Shown: in pieces, positions 38,850 to 51,275 of the stretch
Numbering within the stretch: the first letter of the stretch is position 1
Layout of the letters: every line of letters starts with the position of its first letter
NCBI GenBank assembly: GCA_009823395.1
Contig: CM020517.1
Span: 12,633,001-12,697,000, forward strand
Origin: Thamnaconus septentrionalis
Taxonomy: Eukaryota; Chordata; Actinopteri; Tetraodontiformes; Monacanthidae
DNA: 64,000 nucleotides
Reading direction: 5' to 3'
The notes under the pieces: model-generated
Seen by the model: only the letters and a program-made list of their open reading frames with translations
Told to the model about the DNA's origin: nothing
The model's database searches: none
Translations under genes and position numbers: made by a program

Positions 38850-39142
38850 CTGGTGAAAGACGATCTCCTGCACTGTCTGATTCCGCCCGGAGCATTAGCA
38901 CTGTTTGTCGTCAGGCGCTGCAACGCCAGTCGCTGGCTGGATATAGTGTTCTCTGATTGGACGGGAAACCGGAAGTACGTTCTGTCTGCCGCTTGTCAAC
39001 ATGGCTGGATTACAGAGAGGGCACAGCTGCTGGTGTTAGGACACTTTCAAGGGGAAAAGGTCTGTTTCCCGTTTTAAAACACGGTTGTTTTTTTCCGGAA
39101 CGAGAAGCTTGTGTGCTATGAAGACAAAGTGAAGACAGAGTC
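38850..39142. promoter_or_regulatory. Bidirectional promoter and 5' UTRs of fam161b (-) and coq6 (+)
   Basis: The two genes start head-to-head within about 300 bp. Visible motifs are ATTGG (inverted CCAAT) at 38956-38960, CCGGAAGT (ETS) at 38969-38976, and AACATGGCTG (YY1-like) at 38998-39007. There is no TATA box. This combination is typical of TATA-less housekeeping bidirectional promoters. The fam161b non-coding exon would end at 38850. Confidence 0.6.
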
Positions 39143-39858
39143 ATGCATAAATTAACACAGACGACGCTAACGCTACACGGTCTTGGCCGCTATGTTCTCG
39201 GGAAGAAACGTTCATCAGCTGCAAAATTCATCAGCAGGGGATTAGCGTGTGCCGAACATGTGGACGACAGTGGGAAGAACGAGGTATACGATGTCATCAT
39301 CTCTGGGGGCGGAATGGTTGGATCTGCCATGGCATGTTCCCTCGGTGAGTTACGCCTTCCCAGTCATCCTGACCCAGTTTTGGTTTGTGACCCCTGTTAT
39401 TATCATCCAGTCATATTTTTTTTAAAATATGATAATCAGAAGCTGTCACAGAAACCTACATGTCCTTAAATATGTTCAAAGACACAAGATTGGATCAACT
39501 GCTGCAGCATCACACATGCACTGCATGCAGAGCCTCCTCCTCTGTATCCTATTTTCGCAACATAATCATGTATTTTATCTTATATGAATATTTATATAAT
39601 TTACAACAGGCATGGATCCCAACTTGGAGGGTAAGAAGATCCTACTGCTTGAAGCAGGCAACAAGAAAGTGATGGACAAGGTCCCGGACACCTACAGCAC
39701 CAGAGTCAGCTCCATCAGTACAGGCTCAGCCACCCTCCTCAGCAGTACAGTATACACTCATCACCTACTCACTGCACAACAATTCAAATTCCAAAGGTGT
39801 TTTAATCTGAGTTTGTTGAATGTTTAAAAGATATCTGCACTGCTGAATTAAAAAAGAA

Positions 39859-39921
<63 letters not shown>

Positions 39922-42900
39922 GCAAAAAAACACTGTAACACTAAATCATTTTCTGTGTGTATGTGACATAACATCAGCTGAAATATTGTTACATGTAGTG
40001 AGCATTTTTCAATGCACCCACAGGTATTGGAGCATGGGATCAGATCACACAGATGAGATGCAAGCCGTATAAAAAGATGCAGGTACGACTCAGCCTGACA
40101 TTTAACCCCTTTTTATTTACTTCTACGCTTTACTCAACTTCAAAAAATATTGCGTGACAAAAAAAGGCGGCAAGAGAATTTCCCAGTCTTTCCGTTGCGC
40201 TGCTTGTTCTTCATATGTCTTGCAGACAGTGTAATTTATAGGCTCACTATATATTTCTTACATCCATCAATTTCGGCGCTGTACAATTTTGCGGAGGGAA
40301 AAAGTTTGTGACGTTCAGCCTGAGCGCCGTCGTCCGTCTTTCTGAACATGCGACACAATACAGCGTCTTATAATCATGTCTGTGGTGTGTAATTGTTTAG
40401 ATTGAAGCAGCAGTCAGTGGTTTCGTGTAACATGCGCGCCTTTGTCGACTTCCAGTAGCTGCGCAGAATCTGTGCCAGGAGTCGTGTCAAAGTGCCAGAG
40501 GTATATTTAGAAAAAAAAAAGAAAGGCGGTGGGGGGAGGTTGTCAAGCTCTGACTGCGCAGGTTTTATTTATTAAAGCCGCCGTGCTTTCTATGAAGAGT
40601 AAATCATTTTTATTTTTTCTTTCACGTTTTCAAATTGCCCCCCTCGTTCGCCGCCCCTTATAATTATGGGAATCCATGTGAACAACGGGGCAGAGATGAA
40701 AGATCAGCGAGAGCGGTTGTTTGGTGCAGGGTGAAGCCGCTTTACGGCTGCGGGCGCAGGGCTCGGGCCCTCGTGTAAGATGTGGTCGGCGCGTACGGAG
40801 CACCCGACCGCAGGGCTTCTCCCTGGGCCCCAAGATGTCATCATGCAGTGCCTTACAGTGATTATGGCATTGCACCTCTCCCATTATATCTTCACGGCCC
40901 TTCGTCAGTCACATACGTCCCGTTGGCGCTGGAGAGCGCGCACACTTCTGCTTCCAATCTTCTCATCGCGATAAAAAACCCACCTCTTTCACCTTTAAAT
41001 GCCGTGAGAGCGCAGAGGGGGTTTTTGGCACTTGGGTTTTGTTGTTTTTTTGTGTTGTTTTTTTTCCCCCTCCGATGCGTCACTTTTGCCCACATTCTTC
41101 TTCGTAAAAAGTGTGAGGAAATGCATTGTGTAAAGCTCCCACAGCAAGTATGCAGCGACCAATTCCTCCTTGCGCGCTGCATCGCTCTGCATGCGCGTTA
41201 AAACGTACCCAAAACAATTTAGGGCCGGTCCCAGTAAATCTTTCCCTCCAAACCACTTATCACAAGCTGCAAACCCACTGCCATTAGTGGTTTTTCTGTA
41301 GGGTATATATCCCCCTACTTTATGGCAAGTCGGAAAAAAAAAAAAAAGTCATGCAGCAGCGTAACGCTGCACAATGATGGGTTCGGTCACCATAGTTACA
41401 AGCCAGGAGAGAATTGTACCTTGTACAAACACTTTTCACCCCTTCGCGTTTATCTGAAATGGCGCTTCCAGGCCTGGAATTAGTCAAGCCCAAAACTATA
41501 ACCTTTTCCGCCACGTTTGCTTGTGGATAAATATTGACTGCCTCTCCTCGTTGTCCAGAAACATGTCATTTGTTTGTTATTTGCTTTCCAAGAAAGTTTT
41601 TGCAAAGATCCTCGTTCCGAAAATGTCACTTTCCTCTTTACCCGCGTGAGCATCGGGCAACCAGCCGGGGCCAGAAAAGATGTTACTGACCTCCCGCCAG
41701 CAGCCACAAGCTTTGATATGTTTGGCTCAACATGACAAGATTTGGTTGTATACGTACATGTCAGCTGCACATAATTAATGACTGAAACGCTGTAGATCTT
41801 CTTTAGATCTTCTTTAGATCTGCTTAAAACATATTTAACCCTCAGTCTCAGTTATAATACCCATAATGTTACCTTTGCCTTATTTGGAAGGGGACAGAAA
41901 CAACAAGTGGGTGGGACTAACACCTGTCTGGTGATGTTGTCACCAACCTGGCGGAGGAATTAGTTCATCTTTGAGGCCACAGTAAAGTTGCATTCACTGC
42001 AGGACATTTCAGTCGGAAACCATGAATGAAATGTTGACCTTTTTTTGTGTGTTTGTTTGACTCATGTGAGACGTTCACTGACTGCAGGCATAACGAGTGT
42101 TTCTCCTTCAGGTTTGGGACGCCTGCTCCGACGCCCTGATCACGTTCGACAAGGAGAACTTCGAGGACGAGATGGCCTACATCGTGGAGAACGACGTGGT
42201 GGTGGCCGCACTGACCAGACAGCTGGACTCGCTCCCCGGTAGGCCTCAGCGAAGCCTTTATGGTTTTAAAACACCAAACGAGACACGGGTGCAGCGCTGT
42301 GGGGAGACCTCATGATTCCCGTTCCATCTGCCTAATGGACGCCTCCGTCTGACGGCTAATTATGCCACATTTATTCCGTTGTTTCACCTCGGCTTTATTT
42401 GCACTCGCTCGCTCCCACGGACGGCACCGAAAAATACGAGTGAGGCCCATGGAATTGTTGACGCTTCCCCTGTGTTTTCAATCAAGAGGCTCACATTTCC
42501 AAGAGCTGTCCGCGGACACGTGAAGTGGTCCAGTGACCTATTTAAAGCCGCCATGTGCTTCCCCGGGCGGCTGAGGCCGTCAAAACCAGCGGCCTCGTTC
42601 GGCTGTTGACATTAGGCCCGACTTTTGTGAGGTTTGCAAATAAAAAAAACTAACAACTCTACAATTTGACAGCTCAACTGGCATATTTATAAACTAGTTT
42701 TCAGCCTTTCAGCAGCAAAACAGCAAATTTGTGGCCACAGCACGTTCTCTTAGCACAGCGTGTTCGCCGTGTTCGGCGCATCGCACGAGAGCCGCGCCGC
42801 TTTCCCATCACCCAGAGCCAGTTGTTGTCATTCGTGCAGAGGGAGCGGAAACTATTTTTGCGCCACCGAAGTCAGCATGAGCCGGCGTAGCTGCCGACCC

Positions 42901-45900
42901 TTTCATGTGTTCGTCGAGCGCTAATGTGAATCGCTGCAGCTGCCTCGCTGTGATGTTTTGTTGGAGGTCCCCACTTTTTCTTTTTTTCTTTTTTTTTTTA
43001 CTTTAATTCTCATCTGGGAGTCCAGTGGTGCAGCCTCACGCTGTGTATTTGCCCAAGATGATCCCTGGAATTTTCAGGAAACAGCGTATTTAGTCCTCAG
43101 TTTTAGCCATGGATGTGTTGTAACAGTGGTTCTCAAACTTTCTCTGTCACGCCCCACCGTGGAGGAAGAAAATTTTTCGACGTGGCTGTGTCTTGACGGA
43201 TCCCGATGAACCTGCAAGTGGCCACATGTCTCTAGGACAAAGTTGACTTTTGACCCCATAGACTTGCATGGCATTAGGGTTAGCGATAAGGCTGGAATTA
43301 GGGTTAGGGTTAGGGTTACTGCTGGAATTAGGGTTAGGGTTTCAAAGGGGTTCCTCATGGGCTAGAAGCCCCAAATTTGACGTGGCTGTGTCTTGAGGGG
43401 TCCCGATGAACCTGCAAGTGGTCCCATGTCTCTAGGACAAAGTTGACTTTTGACCCCATAGACTTGCATGGCATTAGGGTTAGCGATAAGGCTGGAATTA
43501 GGGTTAGGGTTAGGGTTACTGCTGGAATTAGGGTTAGGGTTTCGGGGTTCCTCATGGGCTAGAAGCCCCAAATTTGACGTGGCTGTGTCTTAAGGGTTCC
43601 CGATGAACCTGCAAGTGGCCCCATGTCTCTAGGACAAAGTTGAGTTTTGACCCCATAGACTTGCATGGCATTAGGGTTAGCGATAAGGCTGGAATTAGGG
43701 TTAGGGTTAGGGTTACTGCTGGAATTAGGGTTAGGGTTTCGGGGTTCCTCATGGGCTAGAAGCCCCAAATTTGACGTGGCTGTGTCTTGAGGGGTCCCGA
43801 TGAACCTGCAAGTGGTCCCATGTCTCTAGGACAAAGTTGACTTTTGACCCCATAGACTTGCATGGCATTAGGGTTAGCGATAAGGCTGGAATTAGGGTTA
43901 GGGTTAGGGTTACTGCTGGAATTAGGGTAGGGTTTTGGGGTTCCTCATGGGCTAGAAGCCCCAAATTTGACGTGGCTGTGTCTTAAGGGGTCCCGATGAA
44001 CCTGCAAGTGGCCCCATGTCTCTAGGACAAAGTTGAGTTTTGACCCCATAGACTTGCATGGCATTAGGGTTGGCGATAAAGCTGGAATTAGGGTTAGGGT
44101 TAGGGTTACTGCTGGAATTAGGGTTAGGGTTTCGGGGTTCCTCATGGGCTAGAAGCCCCAAATTTGACGTGGCTGTGTCTTGAGGGGTCCCGATGAACCT
44201 GCAAGTGGTCCCATGTCTCTAGGACAAAGTTGACTTTTGACCCCATAGACTTGCATGGCATTAGGGTTAGCGATAAGGCTGGAATTAGGGTTAGGGTTAG
44301 GGTTACTGCTGGAATTAGGGTTAGGGTTTCGGGGTTCCTCATGGGCTAGAAGCCCCAAATTTGACGTGGCTGTGTCTTAAGGGTTCCCGATGAACCTGCA
44401 AGTGGCCCCATGTCTCTAGGACAAAGTTGAGTTTTGACCCCATAGACTTGCATGGCATTAGGGTTGGCGATAAAGCTGGAATTAGGGTTAGGGTTAGGGT
44501 TACTGCTGGAATTAGGGTTAGGGTTTCGGGGTTCCTCATGGGCTAGAAGCCCCAAATTTGACGTGGCTGTGTCTTGAGGGGTCCCGATGAACCTGCAAGT
44601 GGTCCCATGTCTCTAGGACAAAGTTGACTTTTGACCCCATAGACTTGCATGGCATTAGGGTTAGCGATAAGGCTGGAATTAGGGTTAGGGTTAGGGTTAC
44701 TGCTGGAATTAGGGTTAGGGTTTCGGGGTTCCTCATGGGCTAGAAGCCCCAAATTTGACGTGGCTGTGTCTTAAGGGTTCCCGATGAACCTGCAAGTGGC
44801 CCCATGTCTCTAGGACAAAGTTGAGTTTTGACCCCATAGACTTGCATGGCATTAGGGCAGTGGTTCTCAAACTTTCTCTGTCACGCCACCTTGGAGGAAG
44901 AAAATTTTTCGTGTTAAAAGAACTGGAAACCAAACTGGCAATATGGCAGTGCACCGATTTCTTTCCTTGTGGCCACTCGAGGTACTGCAGCAAAAAAAAA
45001 TCCCATGGGCCCAGAAAGCATTTTTCCCCATGGACCACAATACAAAAATAAACGCCTGTGACCCGAAGCGAGATTCATGGCAAATCTTTCTATTATAGAT
45101 TAGGTAATTTTGTAGTTATGGTATTTTTGTCGTTAAAAAAAGATAAAAGCCAGAAAATCCCCAGAAAAGAGTTTATTCCCAGCGTGACGTCACAACGTGA
45201 TTCCTTGTTTGACCTCCTTGTCTCTCTCCCAGGTAACGTGCAGGTGAAGTACCGCTCCAAGGTGGTGAACTACTCTTGGCCGATGCCTCACCAGGCAGCA
45301 GACTCCCTCCCGTGGGTCCAGGTTACGCTGGCCAGCGGGGAGACGGTCCAAACAAAGCTGCTGGTGAGTTTGAGTCTAATAATCACACCGCAGATGTTCA
45401 CGGGTCCGTCTGCTTTTTTCTTTTCCTCTATGTTGTTTTTCTCCTCTGTCGTCAGATCGGCGCAGATGGACCAAACTCAATGGTCAGGCAAAAGTTGGGG
45501 ATCCCCATAGTCAAGTGGAACTATGACCAGTCTGCTGTGGTGGCAGTGCTGCACCTGTCGGAGGTGAGTATTGTTCTTAAGTACATCACAATGACAGATC
45601 ATTAACATGGGACCCACTCTGCTTTTTAAGGTTATTCCAAAATAACGAGATACAGAATAAAAATAATAATAATAATAATTTAAGACGCTGTTTATTCTTG
45701 CTTGAGAAATTCTAAGTTGCTCTTGCACTAAAAAAAATCTAGTTGCAATTATAAAGTAGCTGTTTAACCAGTTTTAATGGTGCATATCACCACCTACTCA
45801 CCAGGTATATGTTGTGTTTTTACCCACATGGCTGAAGGCCGTGCAGTGACATGCAGTGTTCTGATGTCACGGCTGTAATCAATGCAGAGGACAAAACACA

Positions 45901-48628
45901 TCCTGCAGCACTTTTATAATCAATATCTAAATGAGATGTGTGTAATTAAATGGTTTGCCCCACAGTGCGTTGCCGCACCATTGCACTTTGATATCTATTT
46001 TTTTCATGCCACTTTATGTTTGGACAGCCCACAGAGAACAATGTGGCCTGGCAGAGGTTCCTCCCCACCGGACCCATCGCCATGTTACCGGTAATGAATC
46101 ACTTCAGAGGTTTAAATTGTTACTTCTGTTCTTTTTGCCCTCGTCAATCAACCATCTGTTGCGTTAATATCCGGTTGTGTGTGTTTGTGTGTGCACACTG
46201 CAGCTGTCCGACACAGTGAGCTCTCTGGTGTGGTCCACCAGCCACCGGCTGGCCGAGGAGCTGCTGTCCCTGGACGAGGAGAGCTTCGTGGACGCCGTCA
46301 ACTCTGCCTTCGTGAGTCGTCCTTCACCTCCCCCCAACTTCAAACATCTGCGGCTGTATTTATAGACACTTTGCAACTACGTGCAGATATTGTGTTTCTG
46401 TTGTCGTGTCGCGTGCGCGCTAAGTGGCAGTGCCTCCCCAGGCAGCTCTTCTCATGTGTCGGGGCCGTTTTTAGGAACTCGTGCAAAACACCGACCTCGT
46501 TGTTTTCTCCACGTTTTCACAGTACTAATATTCCACTATCATCTCTCCTGTGTTTGAGAAACTCCTTTTTTTCCCATGCCGCCTATTTATACCGGGGCCC
46601 GCCGATGGAAGGGGTCACCACGGTTGAGTCACGCTTGCTTCCAGGGCTGGTTTGCTAATTAAACCTGTGGTCTCCCATTGTCGACCATTACTGCATGGAA
46701 TGTTTTTCAAACACAGCTAATTCGACGGCTCTGCCTGGCCGGCATCTTCTTTTAATTAGCTCAGCTCCCGACGGTGGCTGCCAAACCAGTTTGTTAGGAA
46801 GAAGGGAGGTGGGGGAAAGTGTGGAGCTGGCCCGCAGCTGAGTTTTGCTCCTATGTCAGCTAATTTCTTTGCCCCGCTCTAAAAGATTCTGTCTGTCTGT
46901 CCTCTGAGCAGTGGAGTAACGAGAACCAGTCGGAGCTGATCGAGAGGGCCGGCTCGATGTTCCGCAGCGCCCTGTCGGCCGTCATGCCGTCAGCAGGTTC
47001 ACCTCGACAGCTTCCGCCCAGTGTGGCTGGCATCGGCACCAAGTCCCGCGTCATGTTCCCTCTGGCCGTCGGCCACGCGTCCGAGTACGTCCGCCACCGG
47101 GCGGCTCTCATCGGGTAAGAGTTCCAAACATGGAAGGTCGGTCATCGAGAAATGTTTCTATTTAACCTCCTGAACAGAAGTGATTTGCGTGCTCTCCGCA
47201 GTGACGCTGCTCATCGTGTGCATCCTCTGGCGGGTCAGGGAGTCAACCTGGGCTTCGGGGACGTGGCCTGTCTCACACAGCTCCTGAGTCAGGCCGCCTT
47301 CAGCGGGAAAGACCTGGGTCAGTCAAGGACTCACAAGCTTGAAGCCATAGCGCAGCTCGTTGATCAGAATAATGAAATGGATCGACTGGCCCTCCCTATT
47401 TTTTTTTTTTTTTTTCTCTTTTGCATATTCTACATTTGTCCATCTTTCCATGGAAATGTGTCCACCCATTCGGCGTAACTGTTGCTATTAAGTCTAGAAG
47501 AGATTTGGTTCAAAGTTCCATTAAATGCCCATTTTCAAATCTTCATTTTTTAAGATTAACAACCCAAACTCTCAACTGATCTCGACATGATCTAGAGGAG
47601 AGAACAAACACCTTTTCTTGCCATGTCTACCTCGAGAAAGGTGTCACTGCCCTTTGTGACATCACGAGGGGCTGATTTCCATCAATGCATGACGTTAGAC
47701 ACGTTCTGAAAAGCGGAGCCAGTCAATAGTTAGTTAAGACTGATTAAAAATGTTTAAGTTATTCCTCTTTACCCCATTGAGGGGCGTCCACCAGCTCTCC
47801 ATCTTACTCCTGATTAAAATGAATATGGTGTAATACAGCAAGAAGCCCAGATCTTGACCCTGGCTCTGTTCTCGCAGGAGCGATTCAGCATCTTCTGGAG
47901 TACGAGACGGAGCGCCAGCGACACAACCTGCCCATGATGGCTGCCATCGACTTCATGAAGCGACTCTACTCCACCAACGCCGCTCCGGTCGTTCTCCTCC
48001 GCACCTTCGGCCTGCAGGCCACCAACATGCTGCCGGTGCTAAAAGTAAGCAAGACGAGTCCTGCGGGACGCTCCGGCGAACCTGGGCCTCGCAGAAATAA
48101 TGTCAACCACCTGTCAACGCCGGGCTCAGCCCCCGCCAGGCTCCACCTTCCACACTCCTTTTTTTTCTGATTACACAGACCTTTAGCGGTGTCTATAATT
48201 TCCAGGGTTCTGAACCTACTACTATGGCATCTAAGTTTAGCTCAAAATTTAGTGTTACCAAAAGTGTGTGGGTGGGGTGCAGGCCTGGCTCTGGGGCAGC
48301 GGACAGCCGCGCTGCCTCGTTTTTTCACACCCCCCTTTATTACCGACCGCTCGTGTGAAATGGATTTATTTCCTACTAAGTGATTCAGACCAGATCAACA
48401 AGTGCTTGCAGTGGGCTTTTATTTCTGCGACAGAGGTTCAGATGACAATTTTTCTCCATATTAAATCCATGTTTTGAGCAAAAGGGTTTTACGAGGTTCC
48501 TCTCGTTCGGGTTTACTCACTTGTGAATCACACTGATCACGAGCCTGACTCAGAGGTTACCAAGTGTGTAAGTTTATCATGTGTTTTCTCTTCTTCAGGA
48601 GCAGATCATGGGATATGCAAGCAAGTGA
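39143..48628 (+). CDS. coq6: COQ6, ubiquinone biosynthesis monooxygenase (mitochondrial)
   Basis: Twelve exons give 482 aa in phase (human about 468): 39143-39344, 39610-39744, 40024-40082, 42112-42238, 45233-45363, 45456-45563, 46028-46090, 46204-46311, 46912-47114, 47202-47317, 47878-48044, 48599-48628. The N-terminal 36 or so residues are basic with no acidic residue, consistent with a mitochondrial presequence. FAD-binding motifs of the UbiH/COQ6 flavoprotein hydroxylases are present: the dinucleotide fold [18 protein letters not shown], the DG motif [12 protein letters not shown], and the GD motif [17 protein letters not shown]. Family role: flavin-dependent C5-ring hydroxylation of the CoQ precursor on the matrix side of the inner membrane, within the CoQ synthome, fed by ferredoxin. 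Two short upstream ORFs (39001-39039 and 39118-39132) precede the start. Intron 4 carries a large tandem array. Confidence 0.96.
39867..39921. repeat. (CT)n(CA)n compound microsatellite
   Basis: About 38 bp of CT followed by about 18 bp of CA, in coq6 intron 2, about 100 bp before exon 3. Confidence 0.95.
43124..44925. repeat. 197-bp tandem array with TTAGGG runs, flanked by duplicated hAT termini (intron copy 3)
   Basis: In coq6 intron 4 a hAT-like left terminus begins at 43124 and an identical one begins at 44858. Between them are about nine head-to-tail units of about 197 bp (motif GACGTGGCTGTGTCTT recurring every 197 bp from about 43179; the last unit stops before its TTAGGG part). Each full unit holds a run of three and a run of two TTAGGG-type hexamers. 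Units alternate between two variants: A has GGTCCCGATGAACC, GTTGACTTTT and TTAGCGATAAGG; B has GGTTCCCGATG or AAGGGGTCCC, GTTGAGTTTT and often TTGGCGATAAAG. This gives a 394-bp dimer repeated about four times. Repeated 66- and 69-codon open frames are products of the repeat, not genes. Confidence 0.92.
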
Positions 48629-48709
48629 TGCATCATGGCGGAGCTCCTAACAACACATGCTTTAGAGGCTGTAAAAACTGTTGATGTAAAAAAAGAAAAT
48701 CAAGTAAAG

Positions 48710-48715
48710 ATTAAA
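48710..48715 (+). terminator. coq6: Candidate coq6 poly(A) signal
   Basis: ATTAAA lies 82 bp after the coq6 stop, followed by T-rich sequence and TTGGAGTTTTTTCAGT. This implies a very short 3' UTR. Confidence 0.5.
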
Positions 48716-50543
48716 TTTATATTTTAACCAATTTGGAGTTTTTTCAGTCTCCCTGTCACTTGGCGATAAGTACATCCACATTAACAGATCATTCATTCAT
48801 AGTCATGTCATCATTATTCTACATTATTAACTTGTTTTCTAGAGATCTCTAATTGAGTCATTAAGCAAAACTCTTCCCATTGATTGTGGGATCAAAAATT
48901 TCAGAAAAATCTGAAAACTGGTATAAATTGAGACTCTTAAAGAGAAGAAGGGAAAAAAAGAAGAATTATTCATTGTTTGTTTTATTAACACATCTGTACT
49001 GCATAGCATACACTCATTTCTCCAGAGTAATAAAAGAATTTACATATTGTCATTGCATCGCTCATATCGATAAACACAGGCGTTTCCCAGAATTTGTGCA
49101 GCGCAACATTTTAAAGCTGTTCTGTTGTGGAAGGAATGTACAAGTGGAAGTTTTCATGGTGTATATACAGCAGTAGTTATGGATCAGAGTGGAAACTGGG
49201 AAGATGTCAGAGGCTCGAAAGCACAGTAAGCACAGAGTTGGAAAGTTAAAGTTGAATAAGTGATAATTAAAATACTCTACTTCAGATATTTAAATATTTG
49301 TACAGTTCACAAAAAAAGAAATCAACAAAGACAATTCATTATTGCTAAAGTCTTGAGGAAACGGCAACAACTGGAGGAGCCATGGATTTCAGACTGTTTA
49401 CCAAACGTCTGTTTACATTTGGGTTGTCAATTGTGTTGAGGGACCCACAAGCGCAGCTCTAATGAGAGGCTTTTTCTATTGCCAGACAGACACACAGATC
49501 AAACTTGGAGCCCTTAAAAATTTTAGCCACATGATGCTGTCTTTTTTACGGCTCCAGACACAACAAACAAACGATGGCTGAATTTACATCCATCCATTCA
49601 GGGTTGTGGGGGTCTGCTGGAGCCTATCCCAGCTGTCAAGCACGTTTTTGGACTGTGGGAGGAAGCTGGAGAGAACCCACGCAGACACAGCGGGAACATG
49701 CAAACTCCACACTGGAAGTCCTCAACCCCCAGACTGGAGTTCGAACCCACGACCTCCATGCTGTGACGCGGCAGCGCTAGGTACTGCACCGCCGTGTCGC
49801 CATGGCTGAACTTGAAAGAAGGAAAGAAAAAGCGGGCGTACGTAAATCTCGAACATTGAGCCATCCAGCGACACCAAATGAATATGTACAACACTGGTAG
49901 GAAACGTTGGAGCGGCCGATGTCTCAGCTACAGTATCTGCGGTTAAAGTGTTTTGTGCAAAGTTGAAGGAAAGAAGCTGTGGGGTTATAAACTGACGTGG
50001 ACTGTCTTTGGTTAAGGGGGAGATCAGAACTAACTATCGTTCTGGATAACTGGTTTGCACAAAGAACGGCCTCAATGGTTGCGTCATAGCAACTAGTCTG
50101 GAAATAACTCCCACTACACTCAACACTGGACATCAGGACCACAGTAACCAACAACCAAGCCTGGACTTCTCGCTTGCGAACTAAACTACACACGACCAAG
50201 CAGACGGACAAGAACAATGTTCTCAGATCAGGCAACCAAAAGGAATCACAAATGTAAACGTTTGACAAGACAAGGCAAAAAAAAAAGAAAAAAAGAAAAG
50301 AAAGTCAGCCCAGCAGCTACGGGCTCAATGTACAGTAGAAATAGCAGGCCCTTTGTTTCTTTACAAAAATATAGTGATTTCATTGTCTTCAACAGTTTTT
50401 TTTCCAGGGGAGTGCAGGTGGATGGGGTGTTTGCAGGGTACCGAGGTATCGGGTGAGGAGGCATGGCTGGGCGGGTGAGGGAAGTGAGAGGGGGGAGGGG
50501 CAGCAGCAGACTCAGTGCTAGCTGCAGCGACGGGCAGCCGTCC
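48716..50543. other. coq6-entpd5 convergent intergenic region
   Basis: No exon was recognised. It contains the entpd5 3' UTR. A minus-strand AATAAA (TTTATT on + at 48981-48986) is one possible end. A SINE-like element lies near 49585-49805. Confidence 0.55.
49585..49805 (-). mobile_element. tRNA-derived SINE with LINE-type tail
   Basis: Read on the minus strand: GGCGACACGGCGGTGCAGTA, then GGTCGTGGGTTCGAACTCC (B box), then GAGTTTGCATGTTC and GTCTGCGTGGGTTCTCTCC, ending in CTGAATGGATGGATG. I recognise this order from fish SINEs that share a 3' tail with L2-clade LINEs. It is about 220 bp and diverged. Confidence 0.7.
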
Positions 50544-50632
50544 TCAGTGGATGTTGAGGTTCCTGAAGTAGTCGAAGGTGGCGCCCAGAGCCCAGCTGGT
50601 CTCCACGTTGTTCACCTTCTTGGCCAGCTGTC

Positions 50633-50663
<31 letters not shown>

Positions 50664-51227
50664 GGGAGCAAAGTTAAACGTTGCACCTCGCGAGCACACG
50701 TCAACGTGAAGGGGAAGGAGTGACACGCCCACCTGCAGCACGGTGCTGTCCTTGAAGCCAAAGCCCTCCTTGAGCAGGCAGGTGATGTAGGTCATGTCCA
50801 TGCACAGGAAGGGGCTGATGGCGCGGTATTTGGTCATTTTGTTGCACACTGCCGAGACAGAAAGAAAAGGCAACAGGTTTTAGCGGCGTTCACCTGAAGA
50901 GTGTCACATGACAAAATGTTTTTCTAGATTAATAGATTAGATTTACATTTTTCCTCCAGAACTCCACCAGTGGAGCACCTTGTACAATTTAATTACTGAA
51001 AAAAACACTTTTTTTTCCCAACCTCCTGGCAAAAGGCTCAGTTTTTATCAAGGATGGACTCTCTGAGGAGCTCTTTGAAAGAGCAGAGACTCAGATCATT
51101 GTGAGAAAACACTGGCAGGGGGAATTTTTTGCAAACAGGGAGGCGTTTAAAAGATGACCTCAGAGTTTTATTCGGGTTTTATTAACAGGAAGGTGTGAGG
51201 GAGGACGGCTCAGGGTCAGCAGAGGAC

Positions 51228-51275
<48 letters not shown>

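Noticed and set aside
40780..41201. 139-codon + frame in coq6 intron 3
   Set aside because: Low-complexity Phe/Val stretches, no conserved motif, and the coq6 exons on either side join in phase without it.
43355..44752. Repeated 66- and 69-codon frames that look like a tandem gene family
   Set aside because: They recur exactly with the 197-bp satellite period in two overlapping frames, and code TTAGGG-derived Pro-Asn and Leu-Thr runs. They are by-products of the array.
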